From an uncultured Ruminococcus sp. (GTDB lineage: Bacteria; Bacillota; Clostridia; Oscillospirales; Ruminococcaceae): DNA of 36,735 nt. Below, piece by piece: positions 15,091-22,757 of this stretch. The position numbers were made by a program, and so were the translations under genes. Below the pieces are notes generated by a model. That model did not search any database and had not been told where the DNA came from. It worked only from the letters and a program-made list of their open reading frames with translations. The stretch's first letter is position 1. Each line of letters starts with the position of its first letter. The DNA is taken from contig CAMVRM010000033.1 of the NCBI GenBank assembly GCA_947169885.1, forward strand, positions 1 to 36,735. Reading direction: 5' to 3'.

Positions 15091-16143
15091 ATGGATATTG
15101 AACTTAAAGAACTTATCGACAGGCTAAACGCCGAAAAGTGCCTGCCACATGAGGGCTGGGTCAGGCTGTTTGACGGCTTTACAGACGAGGAACGGGAATA
15201 TTCCGCTTCGATAGCACGGCGCATAGCTGACGAAAAATACGGAAAGAACATCTATATAAGAGGTATAGTTGAGTTTTCCAATTACTGTAAAAATGACTGC
15301 TTTTACTGCGGTATAAGATGCTCTAACAAGAACGCACAGCGTTACAGACTAACCGATGAGGAGATTTTGCAGTGCTGTGACGAGGGCTATGAAACAGGTT
15401 TCAGAACGTTTGTTCTTCAAAGCGGTGAAGACCCTAAGTATTCCGCTGAGAGGATGTGCAATATAGTCCGTGCGATAAAAACCGCACACCCCGACTGCGC
15501 CGTAACGCTGTCGCTGGGAGAACTGGAACGTGGAGACTTAGCCGAGCTTCGGGCGGCAGGCGCTGACAGGTATCTGCTTCGGCATGAGACTGCCACAAAG
15601 AACCACTATGAACAGCTCCACCCGAGTTTCATGTCCTTTGAGCATCGCATGAAATGTCTGCAAGACCTGAAAGAACTGGGTTATCAGACGGGCGCAGGCA
15701 TGATGATCGGAGCGCCGTTCGCATCTTCCGACACGCTTGCCGCAGACATGGAGTTTTTGGGCAGGTTCAAGCCGCAAATGGTGGGGACAGGTCCTTTTCT
15801 GCCCCATAAGGACACGCCGTTCAGGGTCTGTCCAAAAGGGTCATATGAACTTACGCTGTTTGTGCTGAGCCTTGTGAGGATAATGCTCCCGAACGTGCTT
15901 TTGCCTGCGACTACGGCTCTCGGCACTATCCGTCCAAACGGCAGGGAACAGGGCGTTCTGCACGGCGCAAACGTCATAATGCCTAACCTTTCCCCCACGG
16001 CTGTGCGCAAGAAATATATGCTTTACGACAACAAGATATGCACCGAGGATTCCACGAGCGAGTGCCGCTTCTGCCTGCAAAGGCGCATGGAGTCGATAGG
16101 TTACAACATCGAAATATCAAGAGGTGACTTCTGCAATGATTAA
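15091..16143 (+). CDS. hydE: HydE, FeFe-hydrogenase-type radical SAM maturase
   Basis: 350 residues, the standard HydE length. The SAM-binding cluster motif C66-x3-C70-x2-C73 follows the GIVEFSNYC phrase. The SAM-binding GE motif is SLGELERGDL. The second, C-terminal cluster motif C317-x7-C325-x2-C328 is retained. HydE acts on the organometallic Fe synthon in H-cluster assembly (established); it normally works with HydG and HydF, neither of which is in the window. Start: GAGGTG lies four bases before ATG 15091; an upstream ATG at 15079 lacks a site. Its 3' end overlaps the NifH-like gene by eight bases, giving one operon with the nitrogenase-like triplet A. It could be a divergent HydE assigned to a new cofactor. 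Confidence 0.92.
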   Translation: MDIELKELIDRLNAEKCLPHEGWVRLFDGFTDEEREYSASIARRIADEKYGKNIYIRGIVEFSNYCKNDCFYCGIRCSNKNAQRYRLTDEEILQCCDEGYETGFRTFVLQSGEDPKYSAERMCNIVRAIKTAHPDCAVTLSLGELERGDLAELRAAGADRYLLRHETATKNHYEQLHPSFMSFEHRMKCLQDLKELGYQTGAGMMIGAPFASSDTLAADMEFLGRFKPQMVGTGPFLPHKDTPFRVCPKGSYELTLFVLSLVRIMLPNVLLPATTALGTIRPNGREQGVLHGANVIMPNLSPTAVRKKYMLYDNKICTEDSTSECRFCLQRRMESIGYNIEISRGDFCND

Positions 16144-16897
16144 AATAGCGATATACGGCAAGGGCGGTATAGGAAAATCCACGATCGCATCAAACATTTC
16201 TGCGGTACTGGCTGTCAGAGGATACAAGGTCATGCAGATAGGCTGTGACCCGAAAGCGGATTCAACATCACTGCTCCACGGCGGTGAGCGTATACCTACC
16301 GTGCTTGATATGACCCGTCAAAAGGGCAAGCTGCTCAGACTTGAAGATGTGGTCTTTGAGGGCGAAAATGGAGTAAAATGCGTTGAGGCAGGCGGACCCG
16401 TCCCCGGTATAGGCTGTGCAGGCAGAGGTATCATCAACGCTCTTGAAACGCTGGAAAAGCTGGGTGCATATGAGGTGTATAAGCCCCATGTTGTGATATA
16501 TGACGTGCTGGGCGATGTGGTCTGCGGCGGTTTTTCGATGCCTATGCGCAAGGGCTATGCCGACAAGGTGTTCGTTGTGACGAGCGGCGAGAAAATGTCA
16601 CGCTATGCGGCGGCGAATATCTGCATGGCGGTGGAAAACTTCAAAGGGCGTGGCTATGCTTCGCTGGGCGGCATAATACTCAACCGCCGTGGAGTTCGTG
16701 GCGAGAACGAGGGAACTGCCGAACTTGCCGATGATTTCAACACTTCTGTGATAGGCGCACTTGACCGCTGTGAGGAGATACCCTTTGCCGAGCAGAAGGG
16801 CAAGCCCGTGACGGTCGTCTGTCCCGAGAGCCGTGCGGCTTCACAGTTCAGATCGCTTACGGAGTCTGTGCTTTTCAGGTTCAAGGATAAGGAGTAA
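16136..16897 (+). CDS. NifH-like ATP-dependent reductase, triplet A
   Basis: 253 residues (NifH about 290). P-loop GKGGIGKS at residues 8-15, switch-I region CDPKADST at 37-44, the bridging 4Fe-4S cysteines C94 (GCAGRG) and C130 (DVVCGGF), equivalent to C97 and C132 of Azotobacter NifH. It should form a homodimer with one cluster and deliver electrons to its cognate component 1 on ATP hydrolysis. The C-terminal tail is shorter than in true NifH, as in nitrogenase-like reductases (BchL, CfbC). ATG 16136 has GAGGTG ten bases upstream; the longer frame from 16124 is rejected. Overlaps hydE and lies four bases before the NifD-like gene. I see no NifB or FeMo-co genes, so not a true nitrogenase. 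Confidence 0.93.
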   Translation: MIKIAIYGKGGIGKSTIASNISAVLAVRGYKVMQIGCDPKADSTSLLHGGERIPTVLDMTRQKGKLLRLEDVVFEGENGVKCVEAGGPVPGIGCAGRGIINALETLEKLGAYEVYKPHVVIYDVLGDVVCGGFSMPMRKGYADKVFVVTSGEKMSRYAAANICMAVENFKGRGYASLGGIILNRRGVRGENEGTAELADDFNTSVIGALDRCEEIPFAEQKGKPVTVVCPESRAASQFRSLTESVLFRFKDKE

Positions 16898-16901
16898 GGA
16901 T

Positions 16902-18218
16902 ATGCTCAGAGACATTCATTACGAAAAGCCCCCCTGCAAGCGCATAGCCGACACCGACCGTGACTGTTTTTTCGAGTCGGGGCTTGAATACAACACACCT
17001 GCAAGGGGAATGTGGAACATCGTGCATTCAGGTTTTCTTCTGCCCGAAGCGCATGAGATATTCTGCTGTGCGCAGGGCTGTCTGAGGGGCGTTATACTCA
17101 CAGCCGCCGAGATGTTCGAGCTGGAGCGCATGAGCTGGATCTCCGTTTCGGAGGAAGATATGTTTGACGGCAGTATCGAGACTGACGTTATCGAGGGCGT
17201 TACCGAGATAATCGGCAAGCTTAAAAAACGCCCCCCCGTGGTGCTGTTGTATCTGAGCTGTATACATCTGTTCGCAGGCGTGGATTTTGAAGCGATAATA
17301 AATGAACTTCACGAGCGTTTTCCGGACATATGGTTCTCTGACTGCTACATGACCCCCACCATGCGCACAACTGTTTCGCCCGTCACAAAAATGGCGGCAC
17401 AGCTTTACGATGCGTTAAAGCCCATGCCGCTTGACAAAAAGTCGGTGAACATTATCGGCAATGACCGTGCTACCGATGAGGACAGCGAACTTGTTAAAAC
17501 TATCCGCAAAGCAGGCTTCACTCTGCGTGACATAACTCTCTGCAAGACCTTTGAGGAATATCTTGATATGGCGCAGTCATCGCTCAACATCACTTATATC
17601 CCCACGGCACTTCTTGCAGGAGACACGCTGGAGAGCCGCTTCGGGGCAAGGCACTTGTATCTGCCGAACAGTTTTGTTTATGACACTATCGAGGAGAACC
17701 ACCGTCTGCTGTGTGAAGCGCTTGGTATGGACAAAACGGATATTTCGGAAGAAAAAGCGGCGGCTGAAAAAGCACTTTCGGCGGCGAAAAAAGTCATAGG
17801 CGATACTTCGGTAGCGGTCGACTTCACGGCTGTTACACGTCCGTTCGAGTTTGCTGAATTGCTACTTTCGCACGGATTCAATGTGAAGTATGTCATCGCT
17901 GACGGCGCAGGCGAGGAAACGGCGGCATTTGACCGTCTTAAAGCGGCTTATCCCGATTTGGAGATATACGCCGCCGCTAACGTTAATATGCTGAATATGC
18001 GTTATGAACCGCATGAAAAAGTGCTTGCGGTGGGTCAGAAAGCGGCTTATTATTTTGCGACAGATAATTTTGTGAATATCATTTTGAACGGCGGTCATTA
18101 CGGTTATTCGGGCATTAAAAAGCTTGCGGAACTCATGACCGACGCTTACGAAAACAAAAAGGACAGAAAGCGTGTCATAAGCCTTAAAGGTTTTGGCTGT
18201 GCGAGCTGTCTTGCGTAA
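16902..18218 (+). CDS. NifD-like component 1 subunit, triplet A
   Basis: 438 residues. Candidate cluster ligands in NifD-like order are C22 (RDCFFES), C60 (CCAQGC) and C120 (LYLSC), matching C62/C88/C154 of NifD in order, with a longer first gap (38 instead of 26). A phrase CKTFEEY with C214 is shared with the NifD-like protein of triplet B. Near the C-terminus, GGHYGYSG (H399) resembles the NifD segment carrying the cofactor histidine, but shifted by one residue. The protein ends in a C433-x2-C436 pair that neither NifD nor triplet B has. AAGGAGTAAGG lies just before ATG 16902. It should pair with the next gene's product into a heterotetramer (family knowledge). Role as catalyst or as NifEN-like scaffold is undecided. 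Confidence 0.88.
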   Translation: MLRDIHYEKPPCKRIADTDRDCFFESGLEYNTPARGMWNIVHSGFLLPEAHEIFCCAQGCLRGVILTAAEMFELERMSWISVSEEDMFDGSIETDVIEGVTEIIGKLKKRPPVVLLYLSCIHLFAGVDFEAIINELHERFPDIWFSDCYMTPTMRTTVSPVTKMAAQLYDALKPMPLDKKSVNIIGNDRATDEDSELVKTIRKAGFTLRDITLCKTFEEYLDMAQSSLNITYIPTALLAGDTLESRFGARHLYLPNSFVYDTIEENHRLLCEALGMDKTDISEEKAAAEKALSAAKKVIGDTSVAVDFTAVTRPFEFAELLLSHGFNVKYVIADGAGEETAAFDRLKAAYPDLEIYAAANVNMLNMRYEPHEKVLAVGQKAAYYFATDNFVNIILNGGHYGYSGIKKLAELMTDAYENKKDRKRVISLKGFGCASCLA

Positions 18219-18230
18219 GGGGGTGCGGAA

Positions 18231-19325
18231 ATGAAGAACGTTTCAAGGATAATCCCGTGTTATTCAGCGGACACGGCAGGAGTCTGTTCGGCGCTGTACG
18301 AACTGGGCGGAATGGTCGTGACGCACGATGCTTCGGGGTGCAATTCCACCTATGCGACCCATGACGAACCCAGATGGTACGATATGCAGTCTAAGATGTA
18401 CATTTCGGCACTGACTGAACTTGATGCGATAATGGGCAACGATGAAAAGCTGATCTCGGATGTTGTGTCGGCGGCGGCTGACCAGAAGCCCGAGTTCATA
18501 GCGGTGTGCGGTTCGCCCATGCCTATGATGACGGGCGTGGATTTTGATGCGATAGCCGCCGAGATAGAAGCACGTTCGGGCATACCGACTTTCGGCTTGC
18601 ACACAAACGGCACACGCTCCTATATCGAGGGAGCTTCGGAAGCTTTTGATTATATCGTGAAGCAGTATGTCCGTGAGTGCGAAAAGTCGGACGGCATAGG
18701 CGTTAACATTATCGGCATGACACCGCTCGACTTCAAATGGAAAGGTACAATGGAAGCCATGAAGAAGTGGCTTGCGGACAGCGGTCTGGAATATATTTCC
18801 TGCCTTGCAATGGGGAGCAGTCTTGACGAGATAAAGCGTGCGGCGGCGGCGAGAGTGGATCTTGTTGTGAGCAGTATGGGTCTTTCTGCGGCGAAGTTCA
18901 TGCAGGAGCGTTTCGGCATACCCTATGTGTGCGGAGTTCCGACAGGTCAGGCTTTTTCGGGGCATCTTGCCGAGGCGCTGAGAGCCGCCGCCGAGGGCAA
19001 AACTGCGGACGTTCTGAGCGTGCGTTCGGGCGGAAAAGATGCTGTCATCATCGGCGAGGGGATAGGTTCGGTGTCGCTGTCGGCGGCGCTGTGGCTTGAC
19101 GAGGGGATAAGTTCATCGGTCATCTGTCCGCTCCCGACAGGCGAGGGGATACTGCAAAGCGGCGACCTTGCGCTGTCAGCTGAGGAGGACATCGAAGCGG
19201 CGCTCGAACGTCTTTCCCCGAAGAAAGTCTATGCCGATCCGCTCTACAAATACATCCTCCCCGAGAAAGCAGACCTTATCCCTACGCCCCACTTTGCCTT
19301 CTCGGGAAGATGCTTCATCAGATAG
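18231..19325 (+). CDS. NifK-like component 1 subunit, triplet A
   Basis: 364 residues, clearly shorter than NifK (about 520) and near the size of minimal homologues such as CfbD. The three P-cluster-type cysteines are present: C10 (IIPC), C37 (ASGC) and C93 (AVCGSP), with spacings 27 and 56 versus 25 and 58 in NifK. C19 in GVCSALYELGG is also conserved in triplet B. Together with the NifD-like partner this gives six cysteines at the subunit interface, enough for a P-cluster-like or 4Fe-4S centre (inference). GGGGGTG precedes the ATG, 12 bases after the partner's stop. Repeat R3 begins immediately after the stop. Confidence 0.88.
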   Translation: MKNVSRIIPCYSADTAGVCSALYELGGMVVTHDASGCNSTYATHDEPRWYDMQSKMYISALTELDAIMGNDEKLISDVVSAAADQKPEFIAVCGSPMPMMTGVDFDAIAAEIEARSGIPTFGLHTNGTRSYIEGASEAFDYIVKQYVRECEKSDGIGVNIIGMTPLDFKWKGTMEAMKKWLADSGLEYISCLAMGSSLDEIKRAAAARVDLVVSSMGLSAAKFMQERFGIPYVCGVPTGQAFSGHLAEALRAAAEGKTADVLSVRSGGKDAVIIGEGIGSVSLSAALWLDEGISSSVICPLPTGEGILQSGDLALSAEEDIEAALERLSPKKVYADPLYKYILPEKADLIPTPHFAFSGRCFIR

Positions 19326-19483
19326 GAAATAAGAATTAAGAAATAAGAAATAAGGTGTCCGCTTTGCGGACGGATCAGTTTGTGATCTATGCGTTTTTTG
19401 AGCGTTTACAGTTCTTTTTTCTTTAATAACATCGCCAAAGGCGATACATTATTTCTTATCTCTAATTTCTTATTTTTAAAAAA
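19326..19483. repeat. Heptad-armed palindromic repeat R3 between triplets A and B
   Basis: Begins GAAATAAG at the stop codon. It then has AAATAAG heptads, GGTGTCCGC-TTT-GCGGACGG, a TTTTTTGAGCG stretch, ATCGCC-AAA-GGCGATAC, and CTTATTT-type heptads to about 19478. No promoter recognised, so triplet B is probably read through from A. Confidence 0.8.
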
Positions 19484-19495
19484 GAGGTTTGATAA

Positions 19496-20254
19496 ATGAT
19501 AAAAATTGCACTTTACGGTAAGGGCGGTATCGGGAAATCTACCTGTACTGCGAACCTTGCGGCGGCGTTTGCTGTGCTGGGCAAACGTGTTATACAGATA
19601 GGCTGTGACCCGAAAGCAGATTCGACTATAAATCTTCTCGGCGGTCAGCCTTTACAGCCCGTTATGGATCACCTGCGTGAACATGACGATGACCCCGACA
19701 GCATTGAACAAATATCAAAGATAGGCTTCGGGAATATCCTGTGTATCGAGACAGGAGGACCTACCCCCGGGCTGGGCTGTGCGGGACGCGGCATAATCAC
19801 CACTTTCAACCTGCTGGAACAGCTGGAACTTTTTGAGAACTACAAGCCCGATGTTGTGCTGTATGATGTGCTGGGCGATGTTGTGTGCGGAGGTTTTGCC
19901 GCTCCCATACGTGAGGGTTATGCCGAGCAGGTGCTTATCGTCACATCGGGCGAGAAAATGGCGCTTTATGCCGCAAACAACATAAACAGCGCCGTTAAGA
20001 ACTTTGAGGACAGGAGCTATGCAAAAGTCCGTGGAGTTATCATGAACCGCAGGAACGTTGAGAACGAGGAGGAAAAAGTCTGTTCCTTTGCCGAAAGAGT
20101 CGGGCTTGAAGTTGTGGCTGATATTCCCCGTTCGGCTGACATCATAAAGTTTGAGGACATGGGAAAAACAGTTATCGAGGGCGACCCCGAGTGCGAGACT
20201 TCGCAGAGGTTCTTTGCCCTTGCACGCAAACTTATCGAGGAAGAAAATCTATGA
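19496..20254 (+). CDS. NifH-like ATP-dependent reductase, triplet B
   Basis: 252 residues. P-loop GKGGIGKS at 8-15, CDPKADST at 37-44, bridging cysteines C95 (GCAGRG) and C131 (DVVCGGF). Clearly a paralogue of the triplet A protein: nearly the same length and the same start MIKIA-L/I-YGKGG, but diverged in the region 45-80 and in the C-terminal third. The divergence in the contact regions suggests each reductase has its own component 1 partner (inference). AAAGAGG precedes ATG 19496. The stop overlaps the next ATG (ATGA), so translation is coupled. Expected to form a homodimer with one 4Fe-4S cluster. Confidence 0.93.
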   Translation: MIKIALYGKGGIGKSTCTANLAAAFAVLGKRVIQIGCDPKADSTINLLGGQPLQPVMDHLREHDDDPDSIEQISKIGFGNILCIETGGPTPGLGCAGRGIITTFNLLEQLELFENYKPDVVLYDVLGDVVCGGFAAPIREGYAEQVLIVTSGEKMALYAANNINSAVKNFEDRSYAKVRGVIMNRRNVENEEEKVCSFAERVGLEVVADIPRSADIIKFEDMGKTVIEGDPECETSQRFFALARKLIEEENL

Positions 20255-21549
20255 ACGGAGCATACTACATAACGGCTAAAGCCCTTGCAGAAGCAGGCTT
20301 TGACAATATCCCCGAGGAGCTTGTGTCCTCAAAGCACATGATATATTCCTCGCCTGCAACGCTGGATTTCAACTCCCCGGGTGCTAAGGGTTTCGGTGTA
20401 AAGCGTGCAGGGCTTGTTGTTCCCGAGTCGGTCATGCTGCTTGTTGCCCCCGGGTGCTGCGGACGGAACACGGCACTTCTCAACGAACTGGGCTACAATG
20501 ACAAGTTCTTCTATCTCATGCTGGACGATACGGACATCGTAACAGGGCGTTATCTGAAAAAGATACCAAAAGCCTGCGCCGAGATAACCGAGGAACTTGA
20601 CTACACACCCTCGGCAGTGATGATATGCGTGACCTGTGTTGATGCACTTCTCGGAACGGACATGGAGCGTGTCTGTCGGAGTTCCGCCGAAGCCTGCGGA
20701 GTGCCGTGCGTGCCTGCCTATATGTACGCACTGACGAGAGAAAAGCGCCTGCCGCCTATGGGTCTTGCTAGAAAGTCGATATACTCACTTCTCGAACCGC
20801 AGAAGCGCCGTTCAAACGAGTGTGCGATCATGGGCTTTTTCTCGGCGCTCGATGACCGATGCGAGATATATGAACTGCTTAAACGTGCAGGCATAAAGAA
20901 AGTCCACGAGATAGGGCGGTGCAAGACCTTTGAGGAATACAAGCAGATCTCACGGGCGAATTTCAGTCTTGTGCTGAATTCAGAAGCGAGAGCGGCGGCG
21001 CAGGACATGGAAAAGCGCTTGGGTATTCCGTTTATCGAACTTACACGGCTTTACAGGCTGAGCAAGATACACAATCAGTACCGTCTGCTGGGTCAGGCGA
21101 TAGGCGCAGAACTTGACGACAGCGAATTTTACGATGAAGCGTTCGACACGATAGAGCAGTTCAAGGCTCGGCACGGCGAAGTCAGCTTTGCAGTCGGGGA
21201 GTGCCTTAACGCCGACAGCTTTGAGCTTGCGCTTGCGCTGTGCGAGTATGGGTTCAGAGTGGCTGAGATTTACGGAACGGTGGGCGAGCGCAACTTTGTT
21301 TTCATAAAGAAGCTTGCGGAAGTTTCGCCCGAAACACGCATATATTCAAACCTTTCGCCGACTATGATGAACTATGAGCGTGAATGTGAGATAAACGTCT
21401 GTATCGGAACTGATGCGGCTTACTATCACAAAGACCTGCCCTCGGTGAGCTGGAGCGGCGAGGAACAGCCGTTCGGACACAGGGCGGTGACTATCCTTTT
21501 CAAAGAACTTGACACGGCGGTAACTGAGGGGAGGGCTGTGAAGATATGA
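20251..21549 (+). CDS. NifD-like component 1 subunit, triplet B, lacking the first cysteine
   Basis: 432 residues. Aligning the shared landmarks ([YF]N[ST]P, then PE, then GC), the second ligand is C69 (APGCC) and the third is C129 (CVTC). The position matching C22 of triplet A holds no cysteine; the only nearby acidic ligand candidate is D39 in TLDFNSP. In DPOR an aspartate replaces one cysteine, so this is conceivable but unproven. The CKTFEEY motif with C224 is shared with triplet A. No GGHYGYSG-like histidine segment: the equivalent region reads QPFGHRAV. Starts in ATGA overlap with the NifH-like gene and ends in ATGA overlap with the next gene. Confidence 0.87.
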   Translation: MNGAYYITAKALAEAGFDNIPEELVSSKHMIYSSPATLDFNSPGAKGFGVKRAGLVVPESVMLLVAPGCCGRNTALLNELGYNDKFFYLMLDDTDIVTGRYLKKIPKACAEITEELDYTPSAVMICVTCVDALLGTDMERVCRSSAEACGVPCVPAYMYALTREKRLPPMGLARKSIYSLLEPQKRRSNECAIMGFFSALDDRCEIYELLKRAGIKKVHEIGRCKTFEEYKQISRANFSLVLNSEARAAAQDMEKRLGIPFIELTRLYRLSKIHNQYRLLGQAIGAELDDSEFYDEAFDTIEQFKARHGEVSFAVGECLNADSFELALALCEYGFRVAEIYGTVGERNFVFIKKLAEVSPETRIYSNLSPTMMNYERECEINVCIGTDAAYYHKDLPSVSWSGEEQPFGHRAVTILFKELDTAVTEGRAVKI

Positions 21550-22595
21550 GCACGCTTTTGAAACACATCTCACCGCTTGCGCCCGACGATTCGGGGGCTT
21601 GCTCGGTGCTTTACGAAATGGGCGGCATAGTTGTCATATGCGATGCAGGCGGCTGTGCGGGAAACGTCTGCGGTTTTGACGAACCGAGGTGGCATTTCAA
21701 GCGTTCGGCGCTGTTCAGTGCAGGACTGAGGGACATGGACGCAATACTCGGGCGTGACGACAGACTTGTTGAGAAACTCGTGAAAGTAACAAAGCAGGTG
21801 GACGCTGAGTTCACGGCGATAGTCGGAACGCCTGTCCCTGCGGTGATAGCGACCGACTTTCACGCACTCGAACGCATGAGCGAGCGCCGTTCGGGTCTGC
21901 CGTGCATAGCGATACCCACTGACGGCACAAGGCTTTATGACTACGGCGAACAGCTTGCATACACCGAGCTTTTCAGGCGTTTTGCCGAGGACGGTCACGA
22001 ACCGAAAAAGGGCAGGCTCGGCATTTTGGGTGCAACTCCGCTCAACACGGGTCTGATCTATTCCGACAGTCTGAAAGAAGCCGCAAAAGAAATGGGCTAT
22101 GATGAAGCAGTCTGTTTCGGGCTTGACAGCGGACTTGACGAAGTAAAGCGTGCGGCTGAGTGTGAGCGCCTGCTTGTCATATCGCCGTCGGGAATTAAAG
22201 CGGCTGAGTATCTGAACAAGCGTTTCGGAACGCCGTTTGAAGTGAGTTATCCCTGTCTGTCGGAAGATGTTAAACAGAGTGTAAGCACACTTTCGGGGAA
22301 GAAAGTGCTTGTGATAAACCAGCAGTTTGCGGCGAACGCATTGCGTGACGAGATACACGGCTGTGAGGTGGACTGTGCAACGTGGTTCATGCTCGACAAG
22401 CGCTATGCCGCCGGGAACGATTTCCGCATAAAGGACGAAAATGTTCTCCGTGAGCGCATAGAGCAGAACGGCTATGACGTTATCATCTCCGACCCCGATC
22501 TCTGGCGTGCAATGAAAGGTCACGATGCGCAGCTCATACCATTCCCCCACTATGCAGTAAGCGCAGAGCTAAGTGAAATAAGAAATAAGAATTAA
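21546..22595 (+). CDS. NifK-like component 1 subunit, triplet B, degenerate cysteine set
   Basis: 349 residues. Aligned with its triplet A paralogue, it keeps C19 and C37 (AGGC) but has proline at position 10 and valine at position 93 where the paralogue has cysteines; extra cysteines C32 and C42 flank C37. It therefore cannot bind a P-cluster in the standard way. The shared phrases DEPRW and P-x-DGTR/TNGTR link both NifK-like proteins. The last residues (about EIRNKN) are encoded by the AAATAAG repeat arm that follows, so the natural C-terminus was probably altered by repeat insertion. Starts in ATGA overlap with the NifD-like gene. Confidence 0.85.
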   Translation: MSTLLKHISPLAPDDSGACSVLYEMGGIVVICDAGGCAGNVCGFDEPRWHFKRSALFSAGLRDMDAILGRDDRLVEKLVKVTKQVDAEFTAIVGTPVPAVIATDFHALERMSERRSGLPCIAIPTDGTRLYDYGEQLAYTELFRRFAEDGHEPKKGRLGILGATPLNTGLIYSDSLKEAAKEMGYDEAVCFGLDSGLDEVKRAAECERLLVISPSGIKAAEYLNKRFGTPFEVSYPCLSEDVKQSVSTLSGKKVLVINQQFAANALRDEIHGCEVDCATWFMLDKRYAAGNDFRIKDENVLRERIEQNGYDVIISDPDLWRAMKGHDAQLIPFPHYAVSAELSEIRNKN

Positions 22596-22741
22596 GAAAG
22601 AAGAAAGAAGGTGCGCCTTCGGCGGTATTTATAAAGAAGAAATAAGAGATAGAAATTACCTGTCGTAAGCCTAAACAAAAAAGCGGACACCTTATTTCTT
22701 ATCTCTTATCTCTTATTTCCTATTTCTTATCTCTTATCTAA
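22576..22741. repeat. Heptad-armed palindromic repeat R4
   Basis: Starts inside the last codons of the triplet B NifK-like gene (AAATAAG heptads). It contains CGCC-TT-CGGCG, then the inverted module AGCGGACACC, then CTTATCT/CTTATTT heptads up to the hypF start region. Confidence 0.75.
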
Positions 22742-22757
22742 AAAAGTTGGTGTTTTG

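Noticed and set aside
16136-22595. A true nitrogen-fixing nif operon
   Set aside because: The NifD/K-like proteins are short, lack a clear full set of FeMo-co ligands, and no nifB, nifE, nifN or nifV-type gene is present. The cluster is nitrogenase-like only.
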